From Lachnoclostridium phytofermentans (GTDB taxonomy: Bacteria > Bacillota > Clostridia > Lachnospirales > Lachnospiraceae), in contig DPVV01000307.1 of assembly GCA_003526525.1 (NCBI GenBank), positions 1-9,554 of the forward strand: a stretch of DNA of 9,554 nucleotides. Direction: 5' to 3'. Each line of letters begins with the position of its first letter. Within the stretch, counting starts at the first letter, position 1. The translations under genes and the position numbers were made by a program. The notes under the pieces are model-generated. The model did no database searches. It worked only from the letters and a program-made list of their open reading frames with translations, and was not told the DNA's origin. Of the stretch, positions 6,173-9,554 are shown piece by piece.

Positions 6173-7000
6173 ATGGACATAAAAGTTTTAGCACTTGATT
6201 TAGACGGGACACTAACAAATAGTGAAAAAAAGATTACTCCAAATACAAAAGAAACCTTACAAAGAGCGATGGAAGATGGAGTAACAGTGGTACTTGCTTC
6301 AGGAAGGCCTTTGGTTGGGATTAAGCCTTTAGCGAAAGAATTGGAGCTTTCAAAATACAGTGGTTATATTCTTGCTTATAATGGTGGACAAATTATTGAT
6401 TGTCATACAGGAAAAGAAGTGTATCAAAAAGTACTTAATGTAGAGAGAATAGCATCAATCTATGAAGTGGCAAAACAATTTGGTGTGTCGATGCTCACAT
6501 ATGATGGTGAGGATATCATAACGGAAGATGACACAGACCCATATGTTTTACGTGAATGTTTTATCAACAAAGTAAAAGTACGTAAAATAGAGGATATCGT
6601 TAGCCATGTTACTTATCCGGTACCAAAATGCCTTGTAGTTGGAGATCACGAAAAACTCCTTCCTGTGAGAGATTATTTAAAAGAAAAATATGGGGATGAA
6701 CTTAGCATCTATTTCTCTGAACCATTCTTCCTTGAAATTATGCCTTTAGGAGTTGAAAAATCCGCATCCCTTGAACTCCTGTTAAATCGCTTACAGTTAA
6801 GCAGAGAAGAATTAATGGCATGCGGAGATGGACTTAATGATATTACAATGCTACAATATGCTGGTCTAGGTGTAGCTATGGGGAATGCATGCAAAGAAGC
6901 AAAAGAAGTATCGAATTATGTTACTGCAACGAATGACGAGGATGGAGTAGCAAAAGCAGTGAATCGCTTTATCCTAAGTGGAGAGCAGATGGTTGGTTAA
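6173..7000 (+). CDS. Cof-type HAD-IIB family phosphatase
   Basis: The 275-residue cytoplasmic protein is a magnesium-dependent phosphohydrolase of the haloacid dehalogenase superfamily, Cof/YwpJ type. All four catalytic motifs are present: motif I LDLDGT with nucleophile Asp9 and acid/base Asp11, motif II LASGRP with Ser43, motif III Lys196 in GVEKSASL, and motif IV GDGLND (218-223) with the metal-binding Asp219 and Asp223. The C2-type cap domain lies between motifs II and III, at about 85-185. Length is typical. Family members dephosphorylate sugar phosphates, nucleotides, FMN or pyridoxal phosphate, and the substrate cannot be predicted here. The ATG sits directly before the first beta strand; its ribosome binding site GAAGG is only 5 bases away and modest. 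The gene is monocistronic, between two terminators. Confidence 0.93.
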   Translation: MDIKVLALDLDGTLTNSEKKITPNTKETLQRAMEDGVTVVLASGRPLVGIKPLAKELELSKYSGYILAYNGGQIIDCHTGKEVYQKVLNVERIASIYEVAKQFGVSMLTYDGEDIITEDDTDPYVLRECFINKVKVRKIEDIVSHVTYPVPKCLVVGDHEKLLPVRDYLKEKYGDELSIYFSEPFFLEIMPLGVEKSASLELLLNRLQLSREELMACGDGLNDITMLQYAGLGVAMGNACKEAKEVSNYVTATNDEDGVAKAVNRFILSGEQMVG

Positions 7001-7020
7001 ATTTGTGTAGTTGGGTCTGT

Positions 7021-7065
7021 ATAAAACAAGGGGTGGAACTCAAATAGTTCCACCCCTTGTTTTAT
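7021..7065. terminator. Perfect bidirectional terminator between HAD and LacI-family genes
   Basis: A perfect 20-bp stem (7021-7040 with 7046-7065) surrounds the 5-base loop CAAAT. The stem core is GGGGTGGAACT and its flanks are A/T-rich, giving TTGTTTTATT on the plus strand and a similar T-rich flank on the minus strand. It begins 20 bases after the HAD stop codon and 62 bases beyond the end of the convergent regulator gene, so it can terminate both. Confidence 0.93.
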
Positions 7066-7127
7066 TGGAGTCCTTTGTATGTGTATTCATCCTGTTTTTG
7101 TAGAGGTGATATGGGAAGCATTTGCAA

Positions 7128-8174
7128 TTAAAAGTCCGTGGATTTTCCCCAAATTATTTTAGGGTGAAGATAAGTAACCTCATAAGGAGAATCGGTAACA
7201 TCCATTCTGTATAATAATTGCGTTGCCAGACGCTTACCTAATTCCTTTGTTTGAACTTGAACTGTGGTTAAGTTACCTGCTATACCGGGATATTCAGTAT
7301 TATTATCATAGCCGGATACCGCTATATCTTCGGGAACACGATAGCTGTGTTCTTTGAGATATTTAAGTAAAAAATGTGCAACGTAATCGCTTGCACAGAC
7401 AAAAGCCTGGGGCATATGAGGGAGACTGGATAAAAATTCGTTTATTTCTTCCTGATAAGTATAGATGCCAATATTTTTCGTCAAACAGTATTCCTTTTTT
7501 ATACCTATTTGGTTTTTTACCATGGCTGCTACATAACCTTCGTACCGATTCTGATTTGTTTTGGCATATTGAATATCTCCGATAAAACCGATTTCGGTTC
7601 TTCCTTTTTGGATAATAAAATCTGTTATTTCCTCAACAGTGGATTTACCCTCTAATAAGAATAAGTCACCTGTTATGGAATCTATAGTGAGAGAAGTGAC
7701 CATATCTAAAAATACTTTGGGAATTGACAAATTGTTCAACATGGTAAATAAATGGTAATCATAAACGTTTAAAATAATCATCCCATGGATTGTTCCGTTC
7801 GTTAATACAGCTGGCAAAACATAGTCTGCTGTAAATTTGGAAGGCAGGTAGGTGTACATTAGGTTTATGTTTGATTCGTCTAATTTCTTTGCAATCTGAT
7901 GAATAATATTCATCCAAAATACAGAGGATTCTGGGCGTGAAACAACCACAGAAACTGTTATTTGTCGGTGATGTGATGAAAAAGAATATGATTCATCTTC
8001 TTTTTCGTCCATTATTGGGTGACCAGCTTTGAAATATCCCATTTCTTTTGCTTTATTCAAAATCAGATCTCGCAAATTGTCAGAAACGCCGGAAATATTA
8101 TTAATAACTTTCCAGACTGTGACCCGTGATACATTAAGTGAATCTGCAAGTTCTTGCATTGTTACTTTTTTCAT
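7128..8174 (-). CDS. LacI-family transcriptional regulator, divergent from a sugar ABC operon
   Basis: The 348-residue repressor-type regulator probably senses a sugar and controls the neighbouring transporter operon. The N-terminus is a LacI helix-turn-helix (about 4-47, ending KAKEMGY). Its recognition helix reads VSRVTVWKVIN (15-25), with Trp21 where the family usually has Ser. The following linker (48-70) is acidic and lacks the usual AxSL hinge helix. Residues from about 72 form the periplasmic-binding-protein-like effector domain: RYEGYVAAM (210-218), FVCASDYVAHFLLKYL (258-273) and VPEDIAVSGYDN (280-291) are classic family segments. The ATG is preceded on the minus strand by GAGG seven bases away. 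The length is normal for the family. Binding to the shared 8175-8627 region is inferred from the divergent arrangement. Confidence 0.9.
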   Translation of the reverse strand: MKKVTMQELADSLNVSRVTVWKVINNISGVSDNLRDLILNKAKEMGYFKAGHPIMDEKEDESYSFSSHHRQITVSVVVSRPESSVFWMNIIHQIAKKLDESNINLMYTYLPSKFTADYVLPAVLTNGTIHGMIILNVYDYHLFTMLNNLSIPKVFLDMVTSLTIDSITGDLFLLEGKSTVEEITDFIIQKGRTEIGFIGDIQYAKTNQNRYEGYVAAMVKNQIGIKKEYCLTKNIGIYTYQEEINEFLSSLPHMPQAFVCASDYVAHFLLKYLKEHSYRVPEDIAVSGYDNNTEYPGIAGNLTTVQVQTKELGKRLATQLLYRMDVTDSPYEVTYLHPKIIWGKSTDF

Positions 8175-8218
8175 ATACAGACCTCGTTTGCAATATTATT
8201 TTTTTACTTTATGGATAT

Positions 8219-8247
8219 ATCTTAACATTTAGTTTAACAATTGTAAA
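8219..8247 (-). promoter_or_regulatory. Probable promoter of the LacI-family regulator gene
   Basis: On the minus strand TTTACA (8247-8242, five of six) and TAAGAT (8224-8219, four of six) are 17 bp apart, giving a leader of about 38 bases. The palindrome ACAATTGT (8237-8244) overlaps the -35 box and could be an autoregulatory operator. The region is so AT-rich that chance matches are likely. Confidence 0.45.
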
Positions 8248-8500
8248 TAAACTTACATGTTAAAAATGATAAATAAAATATTAAACATATTTAACACAAT
8301 ATAATAATTAAGAATATTGATGGATATTGTATAATAATTAGATAAACTAATGATTTATGAAGAATAAGCAAAAAAGTGATTGTTAATTATGTAAAAAAAC
8401 AACAGGAAAAAATTAGAATTACATTGCACTTTATTTTAATTTATGTTAAATTAGATATAGAAAAATGATAAAGAAAATTTTAACTCTGAGGAAATTAAAA
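8222..8500. other. AT-rich divergent control region with repeated TTTAACA/TGTTAAA elements
   Basis: No gene is visible here. The heptamer TTTAACA or its complement TGTTAAA occurs at 8233-8239, 8258-8264, 8290-8296 and 8444-8450, and six-base versions occur at 8222-8227 and 8381-8386. The 11-mer TATAATAATTA occurs at 8300-8310 and 8330-8340, exactly 30 bp apart. These may be operator half-sites for the adjacent regulator, or low-complexity AT DNA. Confidence 0.4.
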
Positions 8501-8529
8501 TTGACAAAAGTAAAGAATGTAAGCATAAC
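8501..8529 (+). promoter_or_regulatory. Probable promoter of the sugar ABC transporter operon
   Basis: A perfect TTGACA (8501-8506) is followed after 17 bp by CATAAC (8524-8529), four of six consensus bases. A weak -10 suits a regulated operon. The leader to the ATG at 8628 would be about 90 bases. TGTAAGCATAACA (8518-8530), a weak dyad, covers the -10 box and shares TGTAAGC with the cre-like site at 6013, so it may be an operator. Confidence 0.5.
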
Positions 8530-8627
8530 AAAAGACTTTGGACTCTATTTTATTTCAAAATGATTTGCTTGATGCCAATATTTCGTAACGACTTGTTTTT
8601 GAGTATATGAAAGGACTGGATATAAGA

Positions 8628-9554
8628 ATGAAAAAGACAAATAAGGTTAGTGGTAAAAGAAAATATAAGAAAAAGCGATGGTCAAGAGATGATACGGAAT
8701 TAAGTTTATTAGCGTTGCCTACTACAATTTGGTATTTGCTTTTTTGCTTTCTACCAATGTTTGGATTAATTCTTGCGTTCAAAAATTATAGAATTATGCC
8801 AGGGAGGAGTTTTGTATATAACTTAATTCACAGCGATTGGGTAGGACTTAAGAATTTTGATTTTTTGATTAAGTCTAATGCACTGTTTGTTTTATTAAGA
8901 AATACAATAGGTTATAACCTGATTTTTATAACATTAGGAATTATTATTCCTGTCACTTTAGCAATTATGGTTAGCTTGATTCATGGAAAAAAGAAGTCAA
9001 AAGTATATCAGACTATGATGTTTTTTCCGTATTTTATGTCATGGGTTGTAGTTAGTTATTTTGTCTATGCATTTTTAAGCATGGATAAAGGCATGATTAA
9101 CAGTATTCGACAATCCTTTGGTAGAGAATCAATCCAATGGTACATGGAAGCAAAATACTGGCCTTTTATCCTGACAATTACGCAGTTATGGAAAACTCTT
9201 GGGTATAGTATGGTTGTGTATCTGGCAAGTATCACAGGAATTGATGGAACATATTATGAGGCAGCTACAATAGATGGAGCAACAAAGTGGCAACAGGTTA
9301 AGTACATAACACTACCGTGTCTTAAGACAATAGTAATTATGATGTTTATTTTAAATGTAGGTAGGATCTTTTATTCGGATTTTGGACTGTTTTATCAGGT
9401 CACAAGAGGTGTGCCGGGATCATTATACGATGTTGCATCTACTTTGGATACATATATTTATAAGGCACTTTTATCTTCTTCCCCGATCGGAATGACTATG
9501 GCGGCCACTTTCTTTCAGTCTGTTGCATGTTGTATCACAATTCTTTTGACTAAC
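8628..9554 (+). CDS. LplB-type carbohydrate ABC transporter permease, truncated by the window end
   Basis: 309 codons are open to the last base of the window with no stop, so the gene is nearly complete. The product is an inner-membrane permease of the CUT1 carbohydrate class, LplB/YtcP-like. A strongly basic N-terminus (1-20) precedes a first membrane segment near 26-51, with others near 97-117, 130-150, 178-202 and 233-247. The cytoplasmic EAA coupling motif is EAATIDGATKWQQVKYITLP (211-230). AAAGGA (8610-8615) precedes the chosen ATG at a slightly long distance; an in-frame ATG at 8607 would add seven residues but has no ribosome binding site. In such operons a second permease and a lipoprotein binding protein usually follow, with a shared ATPase encoded elsewhere. 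The substrate is probably an oligosaccharide, not identifiable here. Confidence 0.92.
   Translation, partial: MKKTNKVSGKRKYKKKRWSRDDTELSLLALPTTIWYLLFCFLPMFGLILAFKNYRIMPGRSFVYNLIHSDWVGLKNFDFLIKSNALFVLLRNTIGYNLIFITLGIIIPVTLAIMVSLIHGKKKSKVYQTMMFFPYFMSWVVVSYFVYAFLSMDKGMINSIRQSFGRESIQWYMEAKYWPFILTITQLWKTLGYSMVVYLASITGIDGTYYEAATIDGATKWQQVKYITLPCLKTIVIMMFILNVGRIFYSDFGLFYQVTRGVPGSLYDVASTLDTYIYKALLSSSPIGMTMAATFFQSVACCITILLTN

Noticed and set aside
7376..8232. Plus-strand open frames at 7376-7585 and 8029-8232
   Set aside because: They are antisense to the conserved regulator domains and have no supporting signals.
8555..8782. 75-codon minus-strand open frame
   Set aside because: It lies largely antisense to the start of the LplB-type permease and has no recognisable features.
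1..9554. CRISPR array, insertion sequence, prophage, toxin-antitoxin or defence genes
   Set aside because: No spaced repeats, transposase, integrase or paired small genes were seen; the tRNA genes show no sign of an integrated element or attachment duplication within the window.

Overview
The window looks like chromosomal DNA from a low-GC Bacillota, most likely a clostridium of the Lachnospiraceae type. This is inferred from AT-rich DNA, strong AGGAGG-type ribosome binding sites, TTGACA/TATAAT promoters, tRNA genes without an encoded CCA, and the mix of transporters (a BMP-family purine system plus an LplB-type oligosaccharide permease beside a LacI-family regulator). No genus can be assigned from the sequence alone.

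Layout. (1) Positions 113-386 form a compact tRNA operon: a consensus promoter, tRNA-Val(TAC), tRNA-Met(CAT) and an intrinsic terminator. (2) Positions 556-5947 form a complete BMP-type ABC importer. In order these are a binding lipoprotein (727-1941), a double-domain ATPase (2249-3784) and two permeases (3777-4877, 4877-5836), closed by a terminator at 5903-5947. A hairpin and a second promoter separate the lipoprotein gene from the ATPase-permease genes, which are themselves translationally overlapped. By family the system imports purine nucleosides or bases. (3) Positions 5985-7065 hold a monocistronic Cof-type HAD phosphatase gene with its own promoter, a cre-like operator at the start point and a long leader. 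It ends in a perfect 20-bp stem that also serves the gene convergent to it. (4) Positions 7128-9554 hold a divergent LacI-family regulator (minus strand) and the start of a carbohydrate ABC transporter operon (plus strand). They are separated by a 453-bp, very AT-rich region rich in short repeats, and the permease runs off the window end.

How they fit together. The lipoprotein captures the substrate outside the membrane, the two permeases form the channel and the fused ATPase drives it. The HAD enzyme may dephosphorylate a sugar or nucleotide inside the cell, but nothing ties it to the importer. The LacI-type regulator probably controls the divergent sugar permease operon.

Two long in-frame upstream extensions (565-726 for the lipoprotein, 2192-2248 for the ATPase) are not coding in my reading: promoters lie inside or across them, and good ribosome binding sites sit just before the downstream ATGs. 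I found no CRISPR array, transposase, phage gene or defence island. Nothing here looks like a wholly new system. The points most worth checking are the hairpin-plus-promoter arrangement in the importer, the ATPase with its altered first signature motif, the unusual LacI-family DNA-binding region, and the repeat-rich divergent control region.
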